Source: Halosolutus gelatinilyticus (GTDB taxonomy: Archaea > Halobacteriota > Halobacteria > Halobacteriales > Natrialbaceae). From it: DNA of 64,000 nt. The notes under the pieces were generated by a model, which saw only the letters and a program-made list of their open reading frames with translations, had not been told where the DNA came from and made no database searches. Position numbers and translations under genes: made by a program. The stretch is taken from positions 558,001-622,000 of the forward strand of contig NZ_CP095491.1 in assembly GCF_023028105.1 (NCBI RefSeq), written 5' to 3'. Shown one piece after another: positions 36,360 to 45,161 of the stretch (position 1 is its first letter; every line of letters begins with the position of its first letter).

Positions 36360-36531
36360 TTACCGTTGGTCGGCCGACCGATCCAGACGTAGTCGTAGAA
36401 CTCGCCGAAAAGAAGTAGCAGCGCAGGAGGTGATGCCGTCGACCCGGCCGACGGATCGATCAGCACGGGTCTTCGGCCGGACGAGTTTCGCCTCCGAATC
36501 AACGATCACCCCGAGAGGCTGAAACTCGGGA

Positions 36532-36849
36532 TCACCACTCGTTGGCGGCCTGTTCGGCGACCGGTTCAGACGTCGTTTCGTCGCCACGAACGACGACGTA
36601 CACGATCAACAGGACGATCCCGATCGGTAGGAAGAGAAACGTCAGTCCACCCGTGCCGAGCGCCCAGACGAGTTCGCTCTGTTCTCGTTTCGACGCGTCC
36701 TTGTAGACCCAGTAGCCGACCGCGATTCCGAGGAGCAACGAGATCACGAACGACGCGAGGGAAATCATCATTATCGTTCCCTCGTCGAAGGGCAACTCCC
36801 CGTTCGCCTCCGACTGGAGGACGACGAGGGCGGACAGTAGCGTGTACAT
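36532..36849 (-). CDS. Small two-helix membrane protein
   Basis: A 105-residue protein with two predicted membrane segments, IMMISLASFVISLLLGIAVG (residues about 26-46) and GGLTFLFLPIGIVLLIVYVV (about 67-87), joined by a basic loop YKDASKREQSEL. The arrangement resembles the short phospholipase-D-nuclease N-terminal (PLDc_N-like) membrane proteins, but the function is unknown. It is transcribed away from the ABC exporter genes. Confidence 0.7.
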   Translation of the reverse strand: MYTLLSALVVLQSEANGELPFDEGTIMMISLASFVISLLLGIAVGYWVYKDASKREQSELVWALGTGGLTFLFLPIGIVLLIVYVVVRGDETTSEPVAEQAANEW

Positions 36850-37178
36850 TCAGATTCCCCCCGTGTCGGCCGTCGATCTCGGAGGGGACGTTCGATCGCG
36901 ATCGGTGACGTTCCGATCGGCGGGGACCAAATCAGTACGTCTCAGCATCGACCTCATGTAGCTACGATATTAAATTCGAGGAATAAGTATCTATTCTAAT
37001 TTATCAGACAATAAAGGTTGGGCGGACGGACGAGTAGATAACGGAGCCGCTCGTTCGTCTGCGAGTCTGACCCCGAGAGGCACGATCGGTCCTTGAAACC
37101 TTCGGATCGGCCGTCGATCAGCAGTTCGCGACGCTATCGGAAAGATATATACGTACAATAGTTAAAAATTAATCACGT
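36850..37178. promoter_or_regulatory. A/T-rich divergent promoter region of the ABC exporter
   Basis: About 330 bases without a gene. The part from 36960 to 37015 and the part from 37140 to 37175 are rich in A and T. GATATATAC (about 37144) stands some 30 bases before the GTG start and is the likely promoter box. Confidence 0.45.
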
Positions 37179-38174
37179 GTGAGTGTGCCTGCGATCGAAT
37201 TATCGAACGTGACGAAACGGTTCGGTACCGAGACTGCCCTCGACGACGTGAGCCTCACCGTCGAAGCCGGGGAAGTCTACGGGTTTCTCGGCCCGAATGG
37301 GGCGGGGAAGTCCACCACGATCAACCTCCTGCTCGACTTCGTCCGTCCGACGGCGGGCGACATCCGCGTGTTCGGACTCGACGCGCAGGAGGAGAGCCAG
37401 GAGATTCGCAGGCGAACCGGTATCCTCCCCGAGGGAGTCGAGCTGTACGATCGGTTGACCGGTCGCCAACACGTCGAGTTCGCGATCGAGTCGAAGGCCG
37501 CGGACGACGATCCCGACGAACTCTTGAAGTGGGTCGGCATCGACGAGGCCGCGTCCAGGGCGGTCGGCGGTTATTCCAAGGGGATGGCCCAGCGGCTGGC
37601 GCTCGCGACGGCGCTGGTCGATTCGCCGGAACTGTTGATTCTGGACGAACCTTCGACGGGGCTCGATCCGAACGGGGCTCGCGAGATGCGCCGGATCATC
37701 CGCGCGGAACGCGATCGCGGTGCGACGGTCTTCTTTTCTTCCCACCACCTCGGGCAAGTCGACGCGGTCTGCGATCGGGTCGGAATCCTCCGAGATGGAC
37801 GCATCGTGGCGGAGGATACCGTCGACGGGCTTCGCGAAGCGACGGCGTCGAAGACGCAGCTTCGGATACGGCTCGATCGACTGCCGCCGGATCCGTCCGC
37901 GGCGCGAACCGCTCTCGAAGCGATCGACGGCGTCTCGACGGTTTCCGGGTCGGGAGCGGAGGTTTCGGTCACCTGTGAGGATCGAGCCAAGACGACCGTC
38001 CTCCGGACGATCGAGGACCAGGGCGTCGGCATCGAGGACTTCGAAACGACGGAGTCTTCGCTGGAGGAGCTGTTTGCGGCCTACACGACGGGGCCGGCGA
38101 GGGCGGGATCGTCAGGACCGGCGGAGACGACGGAATCGACCGAGAAAACGGAACAGACGGGAGGGCAGTCGTGA
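37179..38174 (+). CDS. ABC transporter ATP-binding protein
   Basis: A 331-residue ATPase. Walker A is GPNGAGKSTTI, the signature YSKGMAQRLALATALV, Walker B LLILDEPSTGLDP, and the switch histidine in FFSSHHLGQVDAV. The C-terminal extension (about residues 215-331) includes the DUF4162-like region seen in exporters of the CcmA/NatA type, and ends in a low-complexity tail. The start is GTG 37179. It overlaps the permease gene by four bases. Confidence 0.93.
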   Translation: MSVPAIELSNVTKRFGTETALDDVSLTVEAGEVYGFLGPNGAGKSTTINLLLDFVRPTAGDIRVFGLDAQEESQEIRRRTGILPEGVELYDRLTGRQHVEFAIESKAADDDPDELLKWVGIDEAASRAVGGYSKGMAQRLALATALVDSPELLILDEPSTGLDPNGAREMRRIIRAERDRGATVFFSSHHLGQVDAVCDRVGILRDGRIVAEDTVDGLREATASKTQLRIRLDRLPPDPSAARTALEAIDGVSTVSGSGAEVSVTCEDRAKTTVLRTIEDQGVGIEDFETTESSLEELFAAYTTGPARAGSSGPAETTESTEKTEQTGGQS

Positions 38175-39022
38175 GCGCGATCGCCGTCGCGAAGAAGGAC
38201 TTCCGAGACGCGGTTCGATCGCGGTCGTTGATCGTCGTTACGGCACTGTTTGCGCTGTTCACCGGGAGCGGAGCGTTTCTCGCGTCGTGGGCCGGGGACG
38301 TGCTCGACGTCGGCGACGAACAGACGACGCTCGACCTGCTGATCGCACTCCAGACGCCCGCGAGCTTTCTCGTCCCGATCATCGCGCTGCTTCTCGGGTA
38401 CGGTGCGATCGCCGGCGAACGCGAGCGCGGGAGTCTGAAGTTCCTGCTCGGACTGCCGCACACGCGACGCGACGTCGTCCTGGGGAAAGTGCTCGGTCGC
38501 GGAAGCGTCGTCGCCGTCTCGATCCTGATCGGATTCGCCGTCGGCATGGTCGCGATTTTCGCGTTCACCGGCTCCGTCTCGCCGGTCGAGTACGTCGCGT
38601 TCGTGCTCGTGACGATCCTGTTCGGGTTCGTCTACGTCTGTATCGGCGTCGGCATCTCGGCGATGACGCGATCGACCACCCGGGCGGCGGTCGGCGCGTT
38701 CGGGTTGCTCGGCGTGTTCTGGTTGCTCTGGGGGTTCATCGGTCAACTGGCCCTGTACGTCAGTACGGGATCGCTCATCGTCCAACCGCTCCCCGAGTGG
38801 TACGTTACGTTCGTCTCGCTCCCGCCGGGACCTGCGTACGGCTCGGCCAGCAGTGCAATTCTCGGCGAGTCTCCGCTGAACGAACTGGCCGGCGCGGACG
38901 AACTGATCGCCGGCGGTGATCCGATCGCCACGGAGCCGTGGGTCGGATTCACACTCCTCGCGGCGTGGGCCCTCGTCCCGCTGGTTCTCGGCCTGCTGCG
39001 CTTCGATCGGGCCGATCTCTGA
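38171..39022 (+). CDS. ABC transporter permease (ABC-2 / NosY-like)
   Basis: A 283-residue protein with about six membrane helices, starting SAIAVAKKDFRDAVRSRSLI and carrying the conserved GERERGSLKFLLGLPHTRRD segment of ABC-2 permeases before helix 3. Its GTG start overlaps the stop of the ATPase gene (GTGA), so the two subunits are translationally coupled. With the ATPase it probably forms an exporter; the substrate is not predictable. Confidence 0.92.
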   Translation: MSAIAVAKKDFRDAVRSRSLIVVTALFALFTGSGAFLASWAGDVLDVGDEQTTLDLLIALQTPASFLVPIIALLLGYGAIAGERERGSLKFLLGLPHTRRDVVLGKVLGRGSVVAVSILIGFAVGMVAIFAFTGSVSPVEYVAFVLVTILFGFVYVCIGVGISAMTRSTTRAAVGAFGLLGVFWLLWGFIGQLALYVSTGSLIVQPLPEWYVTFVSLPPGPAYGSASSAILGESPLNELAGADELIAGGDPIATEPWVGFTLLAAWALVPLVLGLLRFDRADL

Positions 39023-39139
39023 GCGAAGGCGGCGCGCCGTCTGGGTTCGGAACCCGAGTATGAAAGAGGGGTGAACCCGGCGCCGCGCGATCGCCCTGCC
39101 GTCGGAACCGCTTTCCCGTTCGGCGCTGTCGCTCCGAGT

Positions 39140-39967
39140 ATGACCGACCTCGCCGATCGAGACTGGCGATTGATCAGGGACGACCCCCGCGACGGCGCGA
39201 CGCAGATGGCGATCGAAGAGGTGGCCGCGCGGACGGCCCTCGAAGACGACCTGCGGACGGTTCGGATCTACTCGTGGGAACCGAGCACGCTCTCGCTGGG
39301 CTACCGGCAGGACGCGGCGACGGTGGACTGGAAGTTCTGCGACCGGGAGGGGATCGACGTCACCCGCCGACAGACTGGCGGCGGCGGGATCTATCACGAT
39401 CGGCACGCCGACATCTCCTACACGATCGTCGCCCCGGCCGACGAAGTTCCGGGCGACCTGATGGACTGTTACGCGCTGTTCTGCGAGCCGATCCTCGCGG
39501 CGTTCGATCGGATGGGGATCGACGCCGACTTCGCGGCCGCGGCCCAGGACGCGATCTACCAGCCGTCGTGCTACCTCCGGGACATCCACCCGGCCCACGA
39601 CGTCGTCGCACCCGCAAGCGCGGGCGCGGACGCGAAGAAGATCAGCGGCAACGCCCAGTACCGCCAGCGCGACGTCGTAATTCAGCACGGGTCGATCAGC
39701 TACGACCTCGAACCTCGGCGCCACGTCGGCGTCTTCGACGAATCGATCGCGGAGTCGACGTTTACGAACCGGGTGACGAGCATCCGCGAGCAGGCGGGGA
39801 TCGATCGCGAGGCGGCCGTCGAAACGATCGCCGACTCCCTACGGGAGTGGTGCGACGCGACGGAATCGGATTGGTGGGACGAGGAACTCGCCGCCACGAG
39901 CGAGCTGGCCGATCGGAAGTTCGGGGCCGACGCGTGGGTGCACGATCGGGAGATCTTGGAAGCCTGA
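39140..39967 (+). CDS. Lipoate--protein ligase family protein (LplA-like)
   Basis: A 275-residue BPL/LPL-fold enzyme. It has RRQTGGGGIYHDRHADISYT, the lipoyl-adenylate binding loop, and KKISGNAQYRQRDVVIQHGS, the conserved lysine region. Members attach lipoate or octanoate to E2 and glycine-cleavage H proteins. The ATG at 39140 (MTDLADRDWRLIRDDPRDG) was chosen over an earlier start that adds 23 residues. It is the last gene before a dispersed-repeat hairpin. Confidence 0.9.
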   Translation: MTDLADRDWRLIRDDPRDGATQMAIEEVAARTALEDDLRTVRIYSWEPSTLSLGYRQDAATVDWKFCDREGIDVTRRQTGGGGIYHDRHADISYTIVAPADEVPGDLMDCYALFCEPILAAFDRMGIDADFAAAAQDAIYQPSCYLRDIHPAHDVVAPASAGADAKKISGNAQYRQRDVVIQHGSISYDLEPRRHVGVFDESIAESTFTNRVTSIREQAGIDREAAVETIADSLREWCDATESDWWDEELAATSELADRKFGADAWVHDREILEA

Positions 39968-40046
39968 GGACGGTGAAGACGGTCGAATTCGCGGTTCTTG
40001 CTTACGCGGTTCTCGCTCACGGGTCGCAGGCTCCCCGTTCGCTTTG

Positions 40047-40084
40047 GCGCGGTTCTCGCTCACTTCGTTCGCTTCGAACCGCGC
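40047..40084. repeat. Dispersed hairpin with the CTCGCTCACTTCGTTCGCTTC motif
   Basis: GCGCGGTTC and GAACCGCGC form a perfect nine-base stem around CTCGCTCACTTCGTTCGCTT. Partial copies of the left arm (GCGGTTCTTGCTTACGCGGTT) lie just upstream. Short hairpins of this kind are scattered between genes in haloarchaeal genomes. It sits between the ligase and nfo genes, which point the same way. Confidence 0.5.
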
Positions 40085-40143
40085 ACTCCGAACCGCGCGA
40101 TCGGTCCGAAGTACCTATCACGAACCGGTACTGACGGCAGTCT

Positions 40144-41013
40144 ATGAAGGTCGGCGCACACGTTTCGATCTCCGGTTCGCGCGTCTCGTCCGACGAGGAA
40201 ACACCGCCGTACAACGACATCCGCAACGCGGTCCACCGCCAGCGGGCGTTCGGCGGCAACTGCGGGCAGATCTTCACCACGTCGCCGCAGGTCTGGGCCC
40301 AACCCGAGATCAGCGAGGCGGCCGCCGCCGGATTCAGAGAGGAAACCGAAACGCAACTCGAGGGGCCGTGGGTGATCCACTCCGCGTACCTCGTCAACCT
40401 CTGTACGCCGAAGGAGGACCTCCGGCGAAAGTCCAAAGAGAGCATGCAGGCGGAACTCGACGCCGCGGCGAAACTCGGCGTTCCGTACGTAAACGTCCAC
40501 CTCGGCGCGCACACCGGCGCGGGCGTCGAGGGCGGCCTCGACAACGCCGCGGGCGTCATCGACGACCTCGACGTCCCCGACGACGTCCGGATCCTCATCG
40601 AGTCCGACGCCGGCAGCGGCACGAAACTCGGCGGCGAGTTCGAGCACCTCGCGGGCATCATCGATCGCACTGAGACCGACATCGGAATCTGTATCGACAC
40701 CGCCCACACCCTCGTCGCGGGCAACGACCTCACGACCCCCGAAGCGGTCGACGAGACGATCGGGCGGTTCAACGACGAGGTCGGCCTCGAATACCTCGAG
40801 TACATCCACCTCAACGACTCCAAACACGACGTCGGCACGCACAAGGACGAACACGCCCACATCGGCGAGGGCCATATCGGCGAGGACGGCATGCGTGCGA
40901 TCGTGAACCATCCCGACCTGCGCGACCTGCCGTTCGCGCTGGAGACGCCGACCGAGGACGGCCGCGGCTTCGCGTGGAACATCGAGAAGGTCAAAGAGCT
41001 CCACGAGGCGTAA
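40144..41013 (+). CDS. nfo: Endonuclease IV (AP endonuclease)
   Basis: A 289-residue TIM-barrel AP endonuclease that cuts DNA 5' of abasic sites in base-excision repair. Motifs are [10 protein letters not shown] at the start, [35 protein letters not shown] and [20 protein letters not shown], the AP2 family zinc-ligand series. Length is typical. It is read in the same direction as the methyltransferase gene 54 bases downstream. Confidence 0.95.
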   Translation: MKVGAHVSISGSRVSSDEETPPYNDIRNAVHRQRAFGGNCGQIFTTSPQVWAQPEISEAAAAGFREETETQLEGPWVIHSAYLVNLCTPKEDLRRKSKESMQAELDAAAKLGVPYVNVHLGAHTGAGVEGGLDNAAGVIDDLDVPDDVRILIESDAGSGTKLGGEFEHLAGIIDRTETDIGICIDTAHTLVAGNDLTTPEAVDETIGRFNDEVGLEYLEYIHLNDSKHDVGTHKDEHAHIGEGHIGEDGMRAIVNHPDLRDLPFALETPTEDGRGFAWNIEKVKELHEA

Positions 41014-41067
41014 CGCCCCGATCGAGAGATCGACCCGTTTTTACTTCACACGTTCATACCGCGGACT

Positions 41068-41865
41068 GTGCGCGAGTTCTCCGAAGACTACCTGCGTCGA
41101 ACCCGAGTCGGGATGTGGGACGATTCCCGAGAGGCGCTCGAACCGCTGGAGCTGCGCTCCCGCGATCGGGTTCTCGACGTCGGCTGCGGGACCGGCGAGT
41201 TGAGCCGCGTGCTCGCCGCGGAGTGTTCCGGGAAAGTGGTCGGCTGCGACGCCGATCCGACGCTGCTTCGGCCGGCCCGCGAGCACGTCCCGGCGGTTGC
41301 CGGCGACGCCCGTCGACTGCCGTTTCCCGACGGTGCGTTCGACCTCGTGGTTTGTCAGGCGCTACTGATCAACCTGCCCGATCCGGAAGCAGCAGTTTCG
41401 GAGTTCGCCCGCGTCTCCGCGGACCTCGTCGCCGCGATCGAACCGGACAACGGCGCCGTCGAGGTCGACTCGAGCGTCGACGCCGAGGCGCCGCTCGAAC
41501 GGCGCGCTCGACGGGCGTACCTAGAGGGCGTGCCCACCGACGTGACGCTGGGTGCGGGCGCGAAAACGGCGTTTACGGGCGCCGACCTCGACGTTCTCGA
41601 GACTCGACGGTACGACCACGTCCGAACGATCGCCCCGCCGTACGACGAGCGGGCGCTGACGACCGCCCGGCGGAAGGCGACCGGATCGGGACTGGCCGAC
41701 GACAGAGACACCTTGCTCGAAAGCGATCTCTCCGAGGAAGAGTACGACGCCCTCCGAAGCGACTGGCGGGCGATGGGCCGGGACGTGATCGAGCAGATGA
41801 GCGATCGCGACTACCGACGCACCGAGACGGTGCCGTTTTACGTCACCGTCGGCCGGGTTCCGTAA
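41068..41865 (+). CDS. Class I SAM-dependent methyltransferase
   Basis: A 265-residue methyltransferase with motif I VLDVGCGTGELSRVL, the ADENINE-contact aspartate in GCDADPTLL, and motif IV FDLVVCQALLINLPDP. The start codon is GTG 41068, with an A/T box (TTTTTACTT, about 41038) some 30 bases upstream. The substrate is unknown. Confidence 0.88.
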   Translation: MREFSEDYLRRTRVGMWDDSREALEPLELRSRDRVLDVGCGTGELSRVLAAECSGKVVGCDADPTLLRPAREHVPAVAGDARRLPFPDGAFDLVVCQALLINLPDPEAAVSEFARVSADLVAAIEPDNGAVEVDSSVDAEAPLERRARRAYLEGVPTDVTLGAGAKTAFTGADLDVLETRRYDHVRTIAPPYDERALTTARRKATGSGLADDRDTLLESDLSEEEYDALRSDWRAMGRDVIEQMSDRDYRRTETVPFYVTVGRVP

Positions 41866-41983
41866 TTCGACGTTCGTCTCGTTCGAAAAGCGTCATCCCG
41901 CGGCGAGCGATCGGCGCGCGGAGTGGCAATCGAACCGGTGGACGTTCGGCAGATTTCCCTCGCCGTGACGCTGCTGGACCGCG

Positions 41984-42316
41984 TCACCACGGGAGCAGCG
42001 ATCGCAGTCCGCCGCCCAGTAATCCGCCAACGAGACCGTCGACCGCGGTGAGCAGGGAGAAGGCGAGCGCGATCAGCACGACGCTCGGTCTGCCGAGCCC
42101 CGAGAGCGCCGGACTGATCGGACCGAGGGACGCGAATACCAGAAGCGGCGGCTCGTTGTACAGGCCCATGAGAGTACCTATGACCGCCGTAATCGTTCCC
42201 GCGAGGCCGCCGCCGATCGCGCTGGCGAACATCGCGTGAACGAGCCCGATCGCGAGCCGTCCGGCGGCGTACGCAGCGACGAATCCGGCCACGCCGCCGC
42301 CGACGAGACGTAGCAA
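41984..42316 (-). CDS. Small glycine-rich membrane protein (DUF5518-like), probably N-terminally truncated
   Basis: About 110 residues with three to four hydrophobic stretches: GGGVAGFVAAYAAGRLAIGL, then AIGGGLAGTITAVIGTLMGL, and a C-terminal VLIALAFSLLTAVDGLVGG. This is the composition of haloarchaeal DUF5518 proteins, which normally start with another helix. The only start found is TTG 42316, right where an acyl-CoA dehydrogenase fragment begins on the other strand. I infer that a rearrangement removed the true 5' end. Confidence 0.45.
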   Translation of the reverse strand: MLRLVGGGVAGFVAAYAAGRLAIGLVHAMFASAIGGGLAGTITAVIGTLMGLYNEPPLLVFASLGPISPALSGLGRPSVVLIALAFSLLTAVDGLVGGLLGGGLRSLLPW

Positions 42317-42762
42317 GCGATGCTCCCGAAACTCGAGGAGAACCGCTGTATCGGCTGTCTCGCGATCATCGAACCCGAGGGCGGCAGCGACACGGCGCAC
42401 CCGAACACCGTCGCGCGGCGCGACGGCGAGGAGTTCGTGTTGAACGGCGAGAAGGTCTGGGTCGGGAACGCAGAGATCGCCGACGTCGCGCTCGTCGTCG
42501 CCCACGACGCGTCCGAGGACGTCCAGGACATGTTCCTGGTCGACCGGGCGAACGCCGACTTCGAGACCGAGGAGATGAATAAACTGGGCTGGAAGGGCAT
42601 CCCGAACGGCCGCATGATGGTCCTCGGCGCCGCCGGACTCGACCTCGAAAACCGCACGGAACGGTACTATCGGGACGCTCGGGTGATGACGATTCCCAAC
42701 GGCACCACGAGATCCAGAAGCTCATCGTCGGCAAGGAGCTGACCGGCGTGAGCGCCTACTGA
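42317..42762 (+). pseudogene. Acyl-CoA dehydrogenase fragment
   Basis: The piece starts at the middle domain (LPKLEENRCIGCLAIIEPEG, then GSDTAHPN) and reads through VWVGNAEIADVALVVAH. It then jumps from WKGIPNGRM directly to LGAAGLDLENRTERYYRDAR, which belongs near the C-terminus, so more than 100 residues are missing. One base is lost in the codon for the second Thr of the C-terminal NGTTEIQ motif, so the frame shifts; the other frame continues IQKLIVGKELTG to a TGA at 42760. It lacks its N-terminus as well. Confidence 0.8.
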
Positions 42763-42828
42763 CGTCGGCGCCGCTCGGGTGGCGTCCGTGTTCCGACTGG
42801 ACGCCGTCGCAGCCGCGCCGAGACGTCC

Positions 42829-43068
42829 CTACTCGTCATTCCGAACGATGATCTGATCCGCTACGGTCTCGATGCGGTCGACGGGGATCCGAAGTCGGTC
42901 GCCGTCGGATCGACCGGTCGCCGAGGACTGGCCGTCCGGTTCGACGACGAGGTCGCGGAGGGCGCCGGATTTGGGAATCACGGTAACGTTGTGGAGTCGT
43001 CCGATGATCGTCCCGTCGTTTCCCACGACGAACTTTCCGACGAGGTCTCGTGCGAGTATCTCGCTCAT
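42829..43068 (-). CDS. PRC-barrel domain protein
   Basis: A 79-residue protein starting MSEILARDLVGKFVVGNDGT, then IIGRLHNVTVIPKSGALRDL, and a C-terminal RIPVDRIETVADQIIVRN. This is the single PRC-barrel module that also occurs in RimM and in photosynthetic reaction-centre H subunits. Small archaeal versions are often linked to RNA processing or cell-division machinery. The start at 43068 gives the family length. Confidence 0.85.
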   Translation of the reverse strand: MSEILARDLVGKFVVGNDGTIIGRLHNVTVIPKSGALRDLVVEPDGQSSATGRSDGDRLRIPVDRIETVADQIIVRNDE

Positions 43069-43145
43069 ACGGACCTGGCCCACACCCCGCGATAAATGGT
43101 TTTGGTCTCGGCTCGCGAGAAGCCGCTCACGAATCGTCTGATAAC

Positions 43146-43358
43146 GTGCCGAACTATCGGTCGCAGTCTCCTCGGATTTCGTTCGACCGCCGGAACTCGC
43201 GCTCTCGGCGCGTCTCGGCGATTTCGCGTTCCGCCGTCGCGAGGGAAGCGTTCGACGGACGCTGGGGACACCTCTCCCCGAAGCAACGCGCCGAACGCCT
43301 CGAGGAGATCGACGATCGCATCGAGGAGCGGAAGACGGAGATCGCGAAGATCGACGGC
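43146..43358 (+). other. Possible coiled-coil gene fragment
   Basis: A stretch of about 70 codons from GTG 43146 gives a protein-like sequence with a heptad-rich end: HLSPKQRAERLEEIDDRIEE continuing RKTEIAKIDGL. The frame then runs into the end of the convergent gene without a stop. It may be the remnant of a small coiled-coil protein or the N-terminus of one whose end was lost. Confidence 0.25.
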
Positions 43359-43359
43359 C

Positions 43360-44019
43360 TCAGACCACGTCCCCGCGAACCGTCACGCCCTCCTGTTGCT
43401 CTCGCCAGGCGTGGAGTTCCCGCGCCGCGTCGGTCGCTTCGTCTTCGTCCATCCCGAGCATCTCCAGGGCCGACGACAGCGTCGGCAACGCGAGTTCGCT
43501 CTCCCGCAGTTTCCGGAAGGCCTCCTCGCTGCGGGTGCCATCGGCCCACAGGCAGACGCCGCGGGGGTCGAGCAGTCGGGTGTAGTCGCCGCGCAGTTTC
43601 GCGCCCCGGAGGCGCTGCGTGACGTTGTCCTCGAACGGCGCGTTACAGACCTCGAGGTGGATCGGCTCGTCCTCGCCGAGCAGGTGGGCAGCGAGACACC
43701 GCTCGGGAGCCGCGTGCCCGTTCGCGTTCGCGCGAAGGTACTCGGGGTATTCGGCGGCCCAGTCGGCCCGAACCGACTTGCCGACGCCCTCGACGCCGTA
43801 CTCGTCGACCGAGTCGATCGCGTCGCCGGAGTCGCTATCGTCACGCATCAAAACGTCCTTGGTCAGGTAGACGTCGAGCCGATCGACGGGATCGAGTCCG
43901 AGCGCGACGTCGCCGAACGCCCAGATTTCGCGGACGGGGACGGGCATCCGCTCTTCCTCGACGGTGTCGACGAGTTCCTCGAGCCGGTCGACCGCGTCGT
44001 CGCGGTCAAATCCAGTCAT
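43360..44019 (-). CDS. Conserved haloarchaeal protein (DUF7095-like)
   Basis: A 219-residue protein starting MTGFDRDDAVDRLEELVDTV. The section VREIWAFGDVALGLDPVDRL continuing DVYLTKDVLM has the Gly-x-x-x-Gly and Asp-x-Asp spacing of minimal nucleotidyltransferases, but only loosely. A C-terminal helical part ends EQQEGVTVRGDVV. I recall it as a haloarchaea-specific family without known function. It is divergent from an alpha/beta hydrolase gene. Confidence 0.7.
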   Translation of the reverse strand: MTGFDRDDAVDRLEELVDTVEEERMPVPVREIWAFGDVALGLDPVDRLDVYLTKDVLMRDDSDSGDAIDSVDEYGVEGVGKSVRADWAAEYPEYLRANANGHAAPERCLAAHLLGEDEPIHLEVCNAPFEDNVTQRLRGAKLRGDYTRLLDPRGVCLWADGTRSEEAFRKLRESELALPTLSSALEMLGMDEDEATDAARELHAWREQQEGVTVRGDVV

Positions 44020-44309
44020 CGATCGCGGTTGGCGCCGAAGGCGCAAAACCATTGCTCACGCGATCGATCTCCCGAGTCCACTCTTCGGATCGCGCGTTTT
44101 TGGTACGGATTACGATCACCGCGACGGCCCCTGCCGCGCTCGATCCGGCGCGGTGGCGCGAGAACCACAGCGAGTCACATCGGTCGAACACGGCAGGAAC
44201 GTTCGTGGCGTCCCAACTGACGAGAGATATTCTGATACACAATCATCATCACGATTACCGTTGGCACGAAGCGCGCAGATTTTTGTCAGTTCCCGTCGAA
44301 CGCAAGGAT

Positions 44310-45038
44310 ATGAGACACCGCATCTTCAACGAGGACGGCGAGGAGGAACTCGTCTTCGTCATGGGCTGGGGCAACCGCTGGACCCACGAGAACGTCAGCT
44401 GGCTCATCGGACAGCTGACCGACGCCGGCTACCGAGTCCACGCGTTCGAACTCCCGACGAACGTCGAGGACTTCAAAGCCGACTGGCTGGTGCCGATCGC
44501 GGAGTACGTCCGCGACATAGAGGAGTACCAGCTGCTCGCTCACAGCGCCGGCGCCCTGGTCGCCCAGGCGTTAGACGGCGCGGACAACCACGTCTACCTG
44601 AGCCCGTGGTGGGGATACACCGAGAGCCGTCCCGAGTTGCTGCTCGAGGCCGTCGCCGCGATCCCGACGTCGTTCCCGTGTCTCCCCGTCGGCGAACTGG
44701 ACGCCGAGGCGCTCGGCGAGCTGGCGACCGACCACCAGATCGCGACGTCGCCACGGTGGGTCTCGCCGACGTTCGTCCGCGAAACTCGCCGCGCCCAGCG
44801 GGAACTGCTGACGATCGACCACGACGCCGTCATCTTCTGCTCGCTTCGCGATCCCGTCGTCAGCCTGCGGCCGATCGGCGAGCGGGTGCCCGCCGAACAC
44901 GTCGTGCTGTACGACGGCGGCCACGAACTGTTCTCCTCCGCGAGCCGCGAGCGGCACGTCGAGACGATCCTCGCGGCGCTGGAAGAGGGCGCCGCCGCCG
45001 TCGAAGATCGAGACGAGGAAACCGAGATTGCGGCCTGA
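44310..45038 (+). CDS. Alpha/beta hydrolase-fold protein
   Basis: A 242-residue protein with a hydrolase elbow LLAHSAGALVAQAL, a strand before it (EYQLLAHSAG), and a possible active-site histidine near the end in VVLYDGGHELFSS. An acidic residue lies in SLRDPVVS. The N-terminal half has GWGNRWTHENVSWLIGQLTD. It is probably a small cytoplasmic esterase of unknown substrate. ATG 44310 is used; an A/T box (ATTTTTGTC, about 44280) lies about 30 bases upstream. Confidence 0.8.
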   Translation: MRHRIFNEDGEEELVFVMGWGNRWTHENVSWLIGQLTDAGYRVHAFELPTNVEDFKADWLVPIAEYVRDIEEYQLLAHSAGALVAQALDGADNHVYLSPWWGYTESRPELLLEAVAAIPTSFPCLPVGELDAEALGELATDHQIATSPRWVSPTFVRETRRAQRELLTIDHDAVIFCSLRDPVVSLRPIGERVPAEHVVLYDGGHELFSSASRERHVETILAALEEGAAAVEDRDEETEIAA

Positions 45039-45161
45039 GCGACCTCGATCCGCGCCGGTTTCACCCATCTCGGTTCGGCCGATCGTGCGGGTCCGATCGC
45101 GCCGGCGCGTCGTATCGCGGAGACGAAACCGTGATGGGCGGCGATCGACAAGGACCCGGTG

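Noticed and set aside
40001-40090. A true tandem-repeat array
   Set aside because: Only partial, diverged copies of the hairpin arm are present, as is usual for dispersed haloarchaeal motifs.
42320-42742. A complete short acyl-CoA dehydrogenase
   Set aside because: The N-terminal helical domain and most of the C-terminal domain are missing and the end is frameshifted, so it is a fragment.
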